Notes under the pieces: model-generated
Databases searched by the model: none
What the model was told of the DNA's origin: nothing
Seen by the model: the letters and a program-made list of their open reading frames with translations, nothing else
Origin: Ignavibacteria bacterium
GTDB taxonomy: Bacteria; Bacteroidota; Ignavibacteria; Kapaibacteriales; Kapaibacteriaceae
Assembly (NCBI GenBank): GCA_015709655.1
Contig: CP054181.1
Span: 733,262-797,261 of the forward strand
Length of the DNA stretch: 64,000 nucleotides
Direction of reading: 5' to 3'
Shown here: one piece after another, positions 56,862 to 64,000 of the stretch
Numbering within the stretch: position 1 is the stretch's first letter
How the letters are laid out: every line of letters starts with the position of its first letter
Program-made: the position numbers and the translations under genes

Positions 56862-56869
56862 CAAAGGTA
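56862..56869 (-). promoter_or_regulatory. -7 box TACCTTTG for the giant-protein gene and downstream block
   Basis: On the minus strand TACCTTTG matches TAnnTTTG and lies 74 bp before the ATG at 56788. The region upstream is A/T-rich, but a clean -33 TTTG is not evident. It sits in the 334-bp spacer 56789-57122, which otherwise contains only AT-rich sequence and the palindrome at 57062. Confidence 0.5.
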
Positions 56870-57061
56870 CTGACAAACCATAAAAAAAACATTCAGTATT
56901 TCTATGTAAAATTATGAGGTCCAACAACTTACACAGTTCTGCCTACGTAGATTTGCGTACGAACATTATACCAGCGACCCCTACTTTCCCCGCTATACCT
57001 GACCCCGTCATCAACGACGACAATTGCAAACTACACAAAAACCACACACAATGTACATAAA

Positions 57062-57075
57062 AATACGTACGTATT
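57062..57075. other. 14-bp perfect palindrome after pth
   Basis: AATACGTACGTATT, followed on the minus strand by T residues, 48 nt beyond the pth stop. It could be a small terminator for the suf-to-pth unit or a protein-binding site. The stem is AT-rich and has no loop, so termination would be weak. Confidence 0.35.
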
Positions 57076-57122
57076 AACACGTTTGTTCAACTTTCGTTTG
57101 TATCCCGTTTGGTTTATTTGTG

Positions 57123-57686
57123 TTATCTGCCCCGACCTGCGTCTGTCTGAAGCCCCTTTAGAATCTTCAGATCCTGCACTGACTCCAGCATGTTTGTCAC
57201 ATCACCGAGTTGGTTTGGTGGGAACGGACTCAGCACGTACTGTACCAGCTCGCCCGGTCCGAAGTCGCGGCTGATGCCAAGGCGCAGGCGCCAGAAGTCG
57301 CGGGTGCCCAGCCGGTCAATCACATCCTGCGTGCCGTTGTGTCCGCCCGAGCTTCCCCCAAAGCTTAGCCGCACGGTGCCTACCGGGAAGTTATACTCAT
57401 CAACCATGGTCACGATTTGTGTGGGGGCGATGCCAAGTTTACCGGCAACGTAGGCAACCGCGCTACCGGAGTTATTCATAAAGGTAAGGGGCTTTATCAC
57501 CGTGTAGCGGGTGCCGGCATGGGTAAGGGCAGCGCTCTCGAACAGGGGTTTGCCAAGCAGGCGTGACTGTTTGGAAAACGTAACATTGAAGTGGCGGGCA
57601 ATGGCATCGGCGGCCATGAAGCCGATATTATGTCGGGTCCCGGCATACTCAGCCCCCGGATTACCCAAACCGCACAGCAGGATCAT
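57123..57686 (-). CDS. pth: Peptidyl-tRNA hydrolase
   Basis: Pth, 187 aa, recycles peptidyl-tRNA released from stalled ribosomes by cleaving the ester bond; cytoplasmic. The family motifs are in order: LLCGLGNPGAEYAGTRHNIGF (N8-like Asn and catalytic His20), KPLTFMNNSGSAV (about 65-77), DEYNFPVGTVRL with the conserved Asp (about 95), and SGGHNGTQDVI (about 112-123). Length matches the family. It overlaps the LON-domain gene by 4 bp (57683-57686) and is the last gene of the minus-strand suf-sod-LON-pth run. Confidence 0.97.
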   Translation of the reverse strand: MILLCGLGNPGAEYAGTRHNIGFMAADAIARHFNVTFSKQSRLLGKPLFESAALTHAGTRYTVIKPLTFMNNSGSAVAYVAGKLGIAPTQIVTMVDEYNFPVGTVRLSFGGSSGGHNGTQDVIDRLGTRDFWRLRLGISRDFGPGELVQYVLSPFPPNQLGDVTNMLESVQDLKILKGLQTDAGRGR

Positions 57687-58351
57687 AATCGGAAGTCAAA
57701 CGGGTTGAACGGGTTGAACGGTGGGAACCGTTGGGGTGGCAGGTAGCCATCGTACCGCATCAGCCGATACCTGGTTTCGGCATTTTCAAGGGTGGGCAGG
57801 ATACGGCGCATGTGTTCGGTGAGGACTTCAAGGCGTGTGTTTTCGGTTTTCAGTTCCAGGATAATCTGCATCTGGTCAATATCCAGACCGGCCTTGGTAG
57901 CCATGATGTACGAGAGGTTGTCATCCGGAAGGTTGGTCAGGTCGATAACAAAATTGCCCTTGCCAAAAATCTTCTGAACAACTTCGTTATAGGTAGCAAT
58001 GCTGTCGGTAACAAGCTTAAGGTCGAACGGTTCTGCCTGCTCCGGTATCAGGAAAACCTTGGCCAGCGCATGGTGTCGGTTATGTTCCAGCACCTTACGG
58101 ATTTTAAAACGCTGTACACCTTCAATCACCAGCTCCATGTGTTCATCGGGGAAATTCCGGTTCATCATAACCACGCGTGCCGTGCATCCAACGGTGTTCA
58201 GCCTGTTCCCTTCTATCAGGGTTACGCCGAACACCGATTGGTTGCGCATGCTTTCCACAACAAACAGCCGCTGCTCCGGCTCATAGATGTGTACCGGCAA
58301 CTGAGTTCCCGGCAGGAGCACTTTTGGCAATGGCAGAATAGAGAGTATCAC
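57683..58351 (-). CDS. LON substrate-binding-domain protein
   Basis: 222-aa stand-alone LON N-terminal (substrate-binding) domain protein without the ATPase or protease parts. Family features: ILPLPKVLLPGTQLPVHIYE at 4-23, FGVTLIEGNRLNTVGCTARV, MELVIEGVQRFKI (about 72-84), and helices with LPDDNLSYIMA. The C-terminus has the short repeat FNPFNPFDF, encoded by a 9-bp direct repeat (57700-57718). Roles of such proteins are not established; a chaperone-like or adaptor role is assumed. It overlaps sod upstream and pth downstream by 4 bp each. Confidence 0.9.
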   Translation of the reverse strand: MILSILPLPKVLLPGTQLPVHIYEPEQRLFVVESMRNQSVFGVTLIEGNRLNTVGCTARVVMMNRNFPDEHMELVIEGVQRFKIRKVLEHNRHHALAKVFLIPEQAEPFDLKLVTDSIATYNEVVQKIFGKGNFVIDLTNLPDDNLSYIMATKAGLDIDQMQIILELKTENTRLEVLTEHMRRILPTLENAETRYRLMRYDGYLPPQRFPPFNPFNPFDFRL

Positions 58352-58968
58352 CTGAACTGTACGTAACGTTGGTTAATTCGTTCCCAGTGAAGGCAATTTA
58401 GGAAGTTTTCGATATATGTGGCCCTGCCCGGACCATCTTTGTGGTAGTAGGCGTGTTCGAACACGTCGCAGGAGATCAGCGGGATACCGCCCCAGATTGC
58501 TCCGTAGTGGTGTTCGTCCACCAGTACGTTCAATAAACGTCCGCTGTACAGTTTGTCAATACACAGCACGCCCCAGCCGCTGAGTTTGGCAGCCACGGCG
58601 GTGACTTTAAAGTCGGCCTTCCATGCATCAACCGAGCCGAACTCTGCTTCGATGGCAGCCTTGATATCGGGTCCGGCATTCACATCGCCGTTACCGCCCA
58701 ACACTTCCCAGTACACATCGTGCAGGAGTGCTCCGGCATGGTTCCAGGTTTGCCGGCGTTTCAGCTCACCAAAGTCGCTCCAGTTCCCGTTTGCCGCGCC
58801 TTTATCGGCATTGGGCAGGGCAGCCTCGATTTTATTTAAAAAGGTTACATATCCCTTGTGGTGGGTGTTGTAGTGCCAGTTGGCGGTGTCCGGCGATATC
58901 ACATCTTTAAGCAAATCCTTTGCTTCATCGTCGGAATACGGTCGGGGGTTAAATGCCCATTCTTTCAT
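58348..58968 (-). CDS. Fe/Mn superoxide dismutase
   Basis: 206-aa iron/manganese superoxide dismutase, removing superoxide. Metal-binding residues can be placed by motif: His in NTHHKGYV (about 33-40), His in WNHAGALLHD (about 75-84), and Asp and His in SCDVFEHAYYHKD (about 165-177). The spacing suits the family (about 190-210 aa). The start at 58968 has an AAGGAG ribosome site; the longer open frame to 59049 would overlap the Rrf2 gene. Metal preference (Fe or Mn) cannot be told safely. The gene follows an Rrf2 regulator and the suf genes, which suggests a shared oxidative/Fe-S stress response. Confidence 0.95.
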   Translation of the reverse strand: MKEWAFNPRPYSDDEAKDLLKDVISPDTANWHYNTHHKGYVTFLNKIEAALPNADKGAANGNWSDFGELKRRQTWNHAGALLHDVYWEVLGGNGDVNAGPDIKAAIEAEFGSVDAWKADFKVTAVAAKLSGWGVLCIDKLYSGRLLNVLVDEHHYGAIWGGIPLISCDVFEHAYYHKDGPGRATYIENFLNCLHWERINQRYVQFR

Positions 58969-59008
58969 GGTGGTTCTCCTTGAGATGGTAAAAAAACTGT
59001 TGTGCCGT

Positions 59009-59434
59009 TCACGCAGGTTCAGCGGTAACGGCTGCAGAGAGTTCGGCAACGGTCATCGATGCCAGTGTTGATTCTAAACGGTGATGGAGTACGGCCAGCG
59101 GCTGCTGGATGGTGCAGTGCGGCAGTACGGAGCAGGAGCCGTTTGGGGTTACCTGACAGTCCACGATGCCGGTATGCGGACCCTCGATGGCCTGCACCAC
59201 GTTCTGCACGCTGATGGTGTCAGCGCTGCGTGCAAGCTCGTAGCCGCCGTTCACTCCGTAGTACGACTGTACCAGGCCGGCCTTGGTTAAGGCCTGGAGC
59301 ACCTTTGCCACGAGTGCTGCCGAGATGTTAAACCGCACACTGATATCCTTGGCGCTCACCACATTGTGCGGGCGCGCCGCCATGAGCTGCATGGCAAGGA
59401 GTGCGTATTCAACTTTTTTAGATAAACGGAGCAT
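59009..59434 (-). CDS. Rrf2-family (IscR-like) Fe-S-sensing regulator
   Basis: 141-aa Rrf2-family DNA-binding regulator. The winged HTH spans about residues 1-65 (SKKVEYALLAMQLMA, SAKDISVRFNISAALVAKVL, GVNGGYELAR). Three Cys residues C93, C101 and C107 (VDCQVTPNGSCSVLPHC) match the cluster-ligand region of IscR-like sensors with slightly different spacing (7 then 5 residues between). It lies 40 bp before sod and 24 bp after the ferredoxin reductase gene, inside the suf block, so it most likely senses Fe-S status and controls this operon. Confidence 0.92.
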   Translation of the reverse strand: MLRLSKKVEYALLAMQLMAARPHNVVSAKDISVRFNISAALVAKVLQALTKAGLVQSYYGVNGGYELARSADTISVQNVVQAIEGPHTGIVDCQVTPNGSCSVLPHCTIQQPLAVLHHRLESTLASMTVAELSAAVTAEPA

Positions 59435-59458
59435 GGTGGTGTGGCGCTCCCGCGCCCG

Positions 59459-60559
59459 TTACTGGTCATAATCGGCAAAAACGTTATCGGTAAGCGGGTG
59501 GCTCTGACAGGTAAGGGCGTACCCTTCGGCAATCTCTTCGTCGCTGAGGGCTTCCCGTACATCCATAACCACCTTCCCGGTGATGATTTTGGCGCGGCAG
59601 GTACAGCAGGCACCAATCTGGCATGCGTACGGCGGATCCAGGTTTTCGCGCTGTGCTGCCGCAAGGATCGTTTCACCGGGTTCTACAACAAGGGTGTGCT
59701 CGGCGCCGTACAGACGGATGGTAACCGTGCGGGCTACCGGGTGGGCCGGCTCTGCGGCATCAGCAGGTCCGGCATCCGGTCCGCCGGCTACCGCCGGCTG
59801 AGCGTCGGCCGACACTGTAAAGTACTCGCGGTGAATCCGTTCGGCAGGCAATCCGGCCTGCTGGAAGGCGTTCACCACGTTCTGCATCAGGCCTTCGGGA
59901 CCGCAGACAAAGGCATCTACGGCACCCAGGGCGGGGGCAACGTGCGCAATAACGCGGGGTGTAAGCTCTTCGTCAAGCATGCCGGTGAATGCCGGTGGCA
60001 CCGGTCCGCCGGCGTCTTCCAGAACATGGAATACCCGAAGGTTTACCGGATAGGCTTTCCGCAGTTCCTCAATTTCGTTAGCAAAGATGATACTGTCGGC
60101 AGAGCGGTTTGCATACACCAGCGAAACCACGCTGTTGGATTCGATGTGCAGCGCTGATTTCAGCAGACTTAAAATGGGCGTAATGCCTGAGCCCCCTGCC
60201 ACCATCACGTAGTGACGGCTGTTGTGTGGGTTCAGCTCGCGGGTAAAATTGCCCATCGGCGGATACACATCCAGCGTCATCCCGGCTCGCAACTCGGTGT
60301 TTAGCCACTGGCTCACAATGCCCTGGCGGACCTGTTTAACAACGATCTGCATGGGCTCGTTCAGCGCAGGACTGCTGCTGAGAGAATAACTCCGGCGGTG
60401 TTCTTCGCCATTAATAAACAAACGTATGGTCAGGTATTGTCCGCTCTTGTACCGGAACATCTCCTGCACGTTGGGCGGTACAACAAACGTGATCGAAACC
60501 GCATTGGCGGTTTCGCGGTTAACAGAGGCAACCTCAAGTTGGTAAAAACGAACTGCCAT
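59459..60559 (-). CDS. Ferredoxin-NAD(P)H reductase with C-terminal [2Fe-2S] domain
   Basis: 366-aa flavoprotein of the PaaE/FNR type. FAD domain: RRSYSLSSSP (about 55-64) and MGNFT (about 101). NAD(P)H domain: VAGGSGITPILSLLKS (about 119-134) and CGPEGLMQNV (about 218-227). After an Ala/Pro-rich linker (about 255-275) a plant-type ferredoxin domain holds the [2Fe-2S] ligands ACQIGACCTCRAK and LTCQSHP (an additional Cys lies in GACC). The enzyme passes electrons from NAD(P)H to an acceptor. Being 3 bp after the SufE/SufT fusion gene, its partner may be the Fe-S assembly machinery rather than a phenylacetate oxygenase, whose genes are absent. Confidence 0.93.
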   Translation of the reverse strand: MAVRFYQLEVASVNRETANAVSITFVVPPNVQEMFRYKSGQYLTIRLFINGEEHRRSYSLSSSPALNEPMQIVVKQVRQGIVSQWLNTELRAGMTLDVYPPMGNFTRELNPHNSRHYVMVAGGSGITPILSLLKSALHIESNSVVSLVYANRSADSIIFANEIEELRKAYPVNLRVFHVLEDAGGPVPPAFTGMLDEELTPRVIAHVAPALGAVDAFVCGPEGLMQNVVNAFQQAGLPAERIHREYFTVSADAQPAVAGGPDAGPADAAEPAHPVARTVTIRLYGAEHTLVVEPGETILAAAQRENLDPPYACQIGACCTCRAKIITGKVVMDVREALSDEEIAEGYALTCQSHPLTDNVFADYDQ

Positions 60560-60562
60560 GGG

Positions 60563-61324
60563 TTAGAACAGTCCTATCGAGAACAGTGCGGCTTCCGACA
60601 TTTTGCTTTTGTCCCACGGGGGGTCGAAGGTGAGTTCCACTTCTACGTCCTTTACACCCGGGACGTTGCGGACGGCCTGGTCCACGTCCTGCGGGATAAT
60701 AGCGCCGCTGGGACAGTTCGGCGTGGTCAGCGTCATAAGAATATGTACTTTTTGCCCGGGCTGTATGGTAACACCATAAATCAGTCCCAGTTCGTACACG
60801 TCAACCGGGATTTCGGGGTCGAAGACGGTGTGAAGGGCATCAATCACGCCGTTGCGAAGTTCTTCGTCCTGATCGGAGCGTTGTTCCCGTGCCCGCTGCA
60901 TTTGTTCTTCCTTGCCATTGTAGGCAAGGGCATACAGCGAAATTTGTTTAATAAATGCAACCAGACCATTTGCGCGGCTGGGTGACAGGTGAGCTTCTAA
61001 TCCAAGGTCGCCAATAAACGTTGGTTGTATATCCAGAATTTCGCCGGGCGTACAGTTGCCATACACGCGAAGGACAAGGGCCATGAGCCCCTTCACGATA
61101 ATGGCATCACTATCGGCCGTAAACTGCAGCCGTTCACCGTCGAAGTGCGGGAACAGCCATGCCATGCTTGTACAGCCCTTGATTTTGTAGGCATCGGTTT
61201 TGTGTTCATTGGGATAGGGTTCCAGTTTCTTGCCCATGTCAATGATATGGGCATAGCGGTCTTCCCAGTCGGTCAGAGCATCAAACTCGGCCTGCAGTTC
61301 TGCGATGGCTTCTTTATAGCTCAT
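60563..61324 (-). CDS. SufE-SufT (MIP18/DUF59) fusion protein
   Basis: 253-aa fusion of two Fe-S assembly domains. Residues about 1-140 are SufE: sulfur-accepting Cys51 in KIKGCTSMAW, with DWEDRYAHIIDMGKKL before it and the GLEAHLSPSRANGLVAFI end. A short charged linker follows. Residues about 153-253 are a SufT/MIP18 domain: DPEIPVDVYELGLIYGV at 169-185, TTPNCPSGAIIP with Cys204, and the C-terminal FDPPWDKSKMSEAAL. SufE takes sulfur from SufS and passes it to SufBC2D; SufT helps cluster delivery. In most relatives these are separate genes. It overlaps sufS by 4 bp (61321-61324). Confidence 0.93.
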   Translation of the reverse strand: MSYKEAIAELQAEFDALTDWEDRYAHIIDMGKKLEPYPNEHKTDAYKIKGCTSMAWLFPHFDGERLQFTADSDAIIVKGLMALVLRVYGNCTPGEILDIQPTFIGDLGLEAHLSPSRANGLVAFIKQISLYALAYNGKEEQMQRAREQRSDQDEELRNGVIDALHTVFDPEIPVDVYELGLIYGVTIQPGQKVHILMTLTTPNCPSGAIIPQDVDQAVRNVPGVKDVEVELTFDPPWDKSKMSEAALFSIGLF

Positions 61325-62538
61325 TGTAACATCCTCAGAGAGCGGTGAACGGCTTCGATAAACAAATTGATTTCTTCAGGTGTGTTGTACAGGGCAACCG
61401 AGGCGCGCGCTACCGATTCAACACCGTAGTGCTGCAGCAGCGGCATGGTGCAGTGGTGTCCGGTGCGGATAGCAAACCCCTGTTCATCGAGCAGAATTCC
61501 CAGGTCGTAGGAATGCATACCCTGAATGGTAAACGATACCAGTGCGGTGTGGCTGGCGCCGGCGCCAAGAATGTTTATGCCGGGGACGGTTTCCAGCCCG
61601 TCAACCAGGCGTTTTACCAGCCGTTGTTCGTACTTGTGAATATCCCGCATCTTCATGGTGCCAAACCACTCCAGAGCGGCACGCAGGCCGGCAGCTCCTG
61701 CAATATTGGGGGTTCCTGCTTCAAACCGGAGAGGGGGCTTCTGGTAGGTGGTACCGTTGGCAAGGCTTACGCTTTCAATCATTGCGCCGCCACCCTGGTA
61801 CGGGGGCATTTCGTTTAACTGGTCGTACCGTCCGTACAGCACACCGATACCGGTAGGACCGTACAGTTTATGCGCCGAAAAAACGTAGAAGTCGCAGCCG
61901 ATGTCGCACACGTTCACCTTGGTGTGCAGGATTGCCTGCGCGCCGTCAACCAGCGTGGTAATGGCCCGGGATCGGGCGTACTGACAGATGTCGCGAACCG
62001 GGTTTACCACGCCAAGGGTATTACTCATCTGGGTAATTGCAATCATCTTGGTGCGTTCGGTAACGTATGGCTCCAGCACGTCCAGCGTGATAACATGCGA
62101 TTCGGGTATGGGCACGGACACCACTACGGCACCGGTGCGCTGTGCTATCAGTTGCCACGGGACGATGTTGGCGTGATGTTCCATTTCGGTAATCAGAATT
62201 TCATCACCGTGTTTAAGGTGTGTTCTGCCCCACGACTCAGCAACCAGGTTGATGCTTTCGGTGGTTCCCCGCGTAAACACAATTTCCTCGGGCAGGGCTG
62301 CGTGCAGCAGCATTGCGGCTCGAATACGGGCCTGCTCGTAAATCGTGGTTGCTTCGGCGGCAATCGCATGGGCACCACGGTGAACGTTACTGTTGTACAG
62401 CAGGTAGTACTTCTCGATAGCTTCGATCACAGCCCGGGGTTTCTGGGTTGTGGCAGCGTTGTCTAAATACACCAGCGGTCTGGTAGTATGCACCATTCTG
62501 GTTAGCAACGGGAACTGACTGCGGATTTCGTCTGTCAT
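61321..62538 (-). CDS. sufS: Cysteine desulfurase SufS
   Basis: SufS, 405 aa, group II PLP-dependent cysteine desulfurase that supplies sulfur for Fe-S clusters. Motifs: LDNAATTQKP (about 25-34), THHANIVPW-type MEHHANIVPW, the PLP-lysine segment FSAHKLYGPTGIGVLYG (about 224-240), and the active-site Cys363 in RTGHHCTMPLLQHYG. The one-residue-longer loop around the Cys and its partner SufE fit the SUF rather than ISC type. It overlaps sufD (62535-62538) and the SufE/SufT gene by 4 bp each. Confidence 0.97.
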   Translation of the reverse strand: MTDEIRSQFPLLTRMVHTTRPLVYLDNAATTQKPRAVIEAIEKYYLLYNSNVHRGAHAIAAEATTIYEQARIRAAMLLHAALPEEIVFTRGTTESINLVAESWGRTHLKHGDEILITEMEHHANIVPWQLIAQRTGAVVVSVPIPESHVITLDVLEPYVTERTKMIAITQMSNTLGVVNPVRDICQYARSRAITTLVDGAQAILHTKVNVCDIGCDFYVFSAHKLYGPTGIGVLYGRYDQLNEMPPYQGGGAMIESVSLANGTTYQKPPLRFEAGTPNIAGAAGLRAALEWFGTMKMRDIHKYEQRLVKRLVDGLETVPGINILGAGASHTALVSFTIQGMHSYDLGILLDEQGFAIRTGHHCTMPLLQHYGVESVARASVALYNTPEEINLFIEAVHRSLRMLQ

Positions 62539-63620
62539 TGCTCTGATGGTAAACGGTTATACATTTCTGCTGCAAAGGCGTCCAACAACAGTTCGGTAGC
62601 CTGCCGGAGTGACAGTCCCCGCGACCGGAGGTAGAACAGCGCCTCGGCGTCTAATTGTCCGGTGGTGGCTCCGTGGGAGCACTTCACGTCGTCGGCCCAA
62701 ATTTCAAGCTGGGGTTTGGAGTTCACCCTGGCACGGTCACCAATCAGCAGCGAGCGGTTGCTTTGGTAGGCGGTGGTTTTTTGGGCGTCGGGACGTACAA
62801 AGATGCGTCCGCTGAACACTCCGACGGATGCGTCGTGGTAAATTCCTTTATAAAGCTGGTCGCTGTGACAGTGTGGTGCCAGGTGGTCCACGGCGGTATG
62901 GTTGTCGGCATGGTCGTGTCCGCCAATCACACTCAGTCCGTTCAGGTAGGCTTCGGCGCCGGGTTCCTCAAGGCGCACGTACAGGTCATTGCGTACCAGG
63001 GGTCCGCCTGTACACAGGGTGTGCGTGGTTACCCGTGCGTTTGCCTTCACGCTTGCCAGGGTTATGCCAATATGCCGTGCATTGTCAGGCAGTTGAGTTT
63101 TCTTCACGTATTCAAGCATGCTACCGGCATGAGCCACCAGCTCGGTAACGGTAATGTTCAGCGTCTGTGCGGCTCCCCCGCCTTCGTGAACTTCGTGGAC
63201 TACGGCTTCGGCACCCGGCATGGTTACAATGCGCAGGCGGACGGCGTCAAACTGATTGGCGTTGGCACTGGTGCTCACGATTTTTACTGTCACATGTCGT
63301 GTCCGCCTGGTATTGGCGGGGATAACAACCTGGACGGTGTAAAGCGCTGCTGAAGCGTTCAGGGTATAGAACGGCGAGGCGGTGGCCGTACTGCGCACGG
63401 CGTCATGGCGGGTGATGGTGGGCTCTACGGTAGCACCGTCACACAGGCGGGTAACAACGCCGTTTTCAACCACAATCGTGTCGCCTGCCGCCGGCACCGA
63501 AGCCGGTTCAGCACGGGGTATTGCCGAGTAGGTGTTTTTTAGCAGGTGCAGGACGCTGGTGTACTTCCACTCTTCGTTGCGGACGGTGCCCTGAACCGCT
63601 TGTTCCAGAAGATTGGTCAT
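62535..63620 (-). CDS. sufD: Fe-S cluster assembly protein SufD
   Basis: SufD, 361 aa, scaffold subunit of SufBC2D. The beta-helix core and C-terminal signature are clear: [21 protein letters not shown] (family H..S.Q.YKGI), [21 protein letters not shown], and the final [20 protein letters not shown] (the His in SHGAT being strongly conserved). [11 protein letters not shown] at the N-terminus fits SufD. It is coupled to sufC upstream (63617-63620) and sufS downstream. sufB is not in view and would be expected beyond the right edge. Confidence 0.96.
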   Translation of the reverse strand: MTNLLEQAVQGTVRNEEWKYTSVLHLLKNTYSAIPRAEPASVPAAGDTIVVENGVVTRLCDGATVEPTITRHDAVRSTATASPFYTLNASAALYTVQVVIPANTRRTRHVTVKIVSTSANANQFDAVRLRIVTMPGAEAVVHEVHEGGGAAQTLNITVTELVAHAGSMLEYVKKTQLPDNARHIGITLASVKANARVTTHTLCTGGPLVRNDLYVRLEEPGAEAYLNGLSVIGGHDHADNHTAVDHLAPHCHSDQLYKGIYHDASVGVFSGRIFVRPDAQKTTAYQSNRSLLIGDRARVNSKPQLEIWADDVKCSHGATTGQLDAEALFYLRSRGLSLRQATELLLDAFAAEMYNRLPSEQ

Positions 63621-64000
63621 GCCTCCACGCCATCCTTTCGCAGCCAGTCGTAGCCTTTTTCTTCCAGCTCCATTGCCAGTTCCTTGCCGCCGGTACGCAC
63701 AATCCGTCCGTCCATCAGCACGTGGACAACATCGGGGACGATGTAGTTTAGCAGGCGTTGGTAGTGTGTAATCACCACGGTGGCTCTATCGGCCTGCCGC
63801 AGAGCGTTCACGCCACCGGCTACGATACGGAGTGCGTCGATATCCAAACCGCTGTCGGTTTCATCCAGGATGGACAGTACGGGTTCCAGCATAGCCATCT
63901 GGAACACTTCATTTCGTTTTTTTTCACCACCCGAGAAGCCCTCGTTCAGCGAGCGTTGCAGGAACGATGGGTCCATTTCCACCAGCTTCATCCGCTCCTT
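63617..64000 (-). CDS. sufC: Fe-S assembly ATPase SufC (5' end outside window)
   Basis: C-terminal about 127 residues of SufC, the ABC ATPase of SufBC2D; the gene enters from the right edge. Seen: the signature [21 protein letters not shown], Walker [15 protein letters not shown] and the H-loop [10 protein letters not shown]. The GFSGGEKKR and DETDSGLD forms are specific to SufC. The frame remains open through the last codon of the window (KERMKLVEM), so the ATG inside at 63991 is not the real start. The overlap with sufD (4 bp) indicates coupling. Confidence 0.96.
   Translation of the reverse strand, partial: KERMKLVEMDPSFLQRSLNEGFSGGEKKRNEVFQMAMLEPVLSILDETDSGLDIDALRIVAGGVNALRQADRATVVITHYQRLLNYIVPDVVHVLMDGRIVRTGGKELAMELEEKGYDWLRKDGVEA

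Overview
The window looks like the chromosome of a Gram-negative, LPS-making bacterium of the Bacteroidota/Chlorobiota/Ignavibacteria-Kapabacteria side of the FCB group. The signs are a kdsB gene, TonB-dependent receptors, several secreted proteins ending in type IX secretion (T9SS) type-A C-terminal sorting domains, DUF1573 and Fn3-like secreted proteins, and Bacteroidota-type -7 promoter boxes (TAnnTTTG). No tRNA, rRNA or CRISPR was seen. Base composition is about 50% GC. The species assignment is an inference.

Layout, left to right. 1-3784 (minus): a truncated secreted esterase, a DMT permease, a GT4 glycosyltransferase and a FemAB/GNAT-like transferase; the last three form a coupled operon. 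3916-4371 (plus): a small outer-membrane-type protein interrupted by one in-frame TAG. 4368-6101 (minus): kdsB-gatC-plsC with start/stop overlaps, divergent from a SUI1/YciH gene. 6469-12918 (minus): a five-gene outer-membrane uptake operon (Cys-rich HYC_CC_PP-like protein, two TonB receptors, a T9SS-sorted surface protein, a beta-propeller lipoprotein) that resembles cobalamin/metal uptake loci. 13082-15442: a zinc-ribbon protein, a diheme cytochrome c and an AraC regulator. 15701-18362 (plus): an Fn3-like secreted protein, a T9SS-sorted HExxH protease and an orphan CcmA-like ABC ATPase. 18364-25294 (minus): DUF1573, then nuoM-nuoN followed by a T9SS-sorted choice-of-anchor/cohesin-like protein and a beta-barrel protein.

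25510-34259 (plus) holds four tandem paralogous soluble TPR-histidine kinases. Two keep the phospho-acceptor His and two have lost it (Ser and Arg) while keeping the ATP-binding boxes. A secreted beta-propeller protein follows (34323-36452).

36641-56788 (minus) is a roughly 20-kb co-oriented block of secreted surface proteins: a giant repeat protein, fibre-like proteins with YadA-head-type 14/15-residue repeats, proteins sharing two kinds of C-terminal module, a G8-like protein, a dockerin-like tail, a T9SS-sorted protein and a terminal beta-barrel. The giant gene is split by a 2.4-kb insert (about 52479-54857). The insert has direct repeats and TGGACACA inverted repeats at its ends, and its middle is a deletion-ridden copy of about 48.9-51.3 kb. 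Removing it restores one reading frame of about 1,300 codons with two 960-bp tandem units. Either a mobile element or a local assembly error, or both, is present there.

57123-64000 (minus) is a housekeeping/Fe-S block: sufC(partial)-sufD-sufS-a SufE/SufT fusion-ferredoxin reductase-Rrf2 regulator-superoxide dismutase-LON-domain protein-pth. Most adjacent genes overlap by 4 bp, so dense translational coupling is the rule in this genome.
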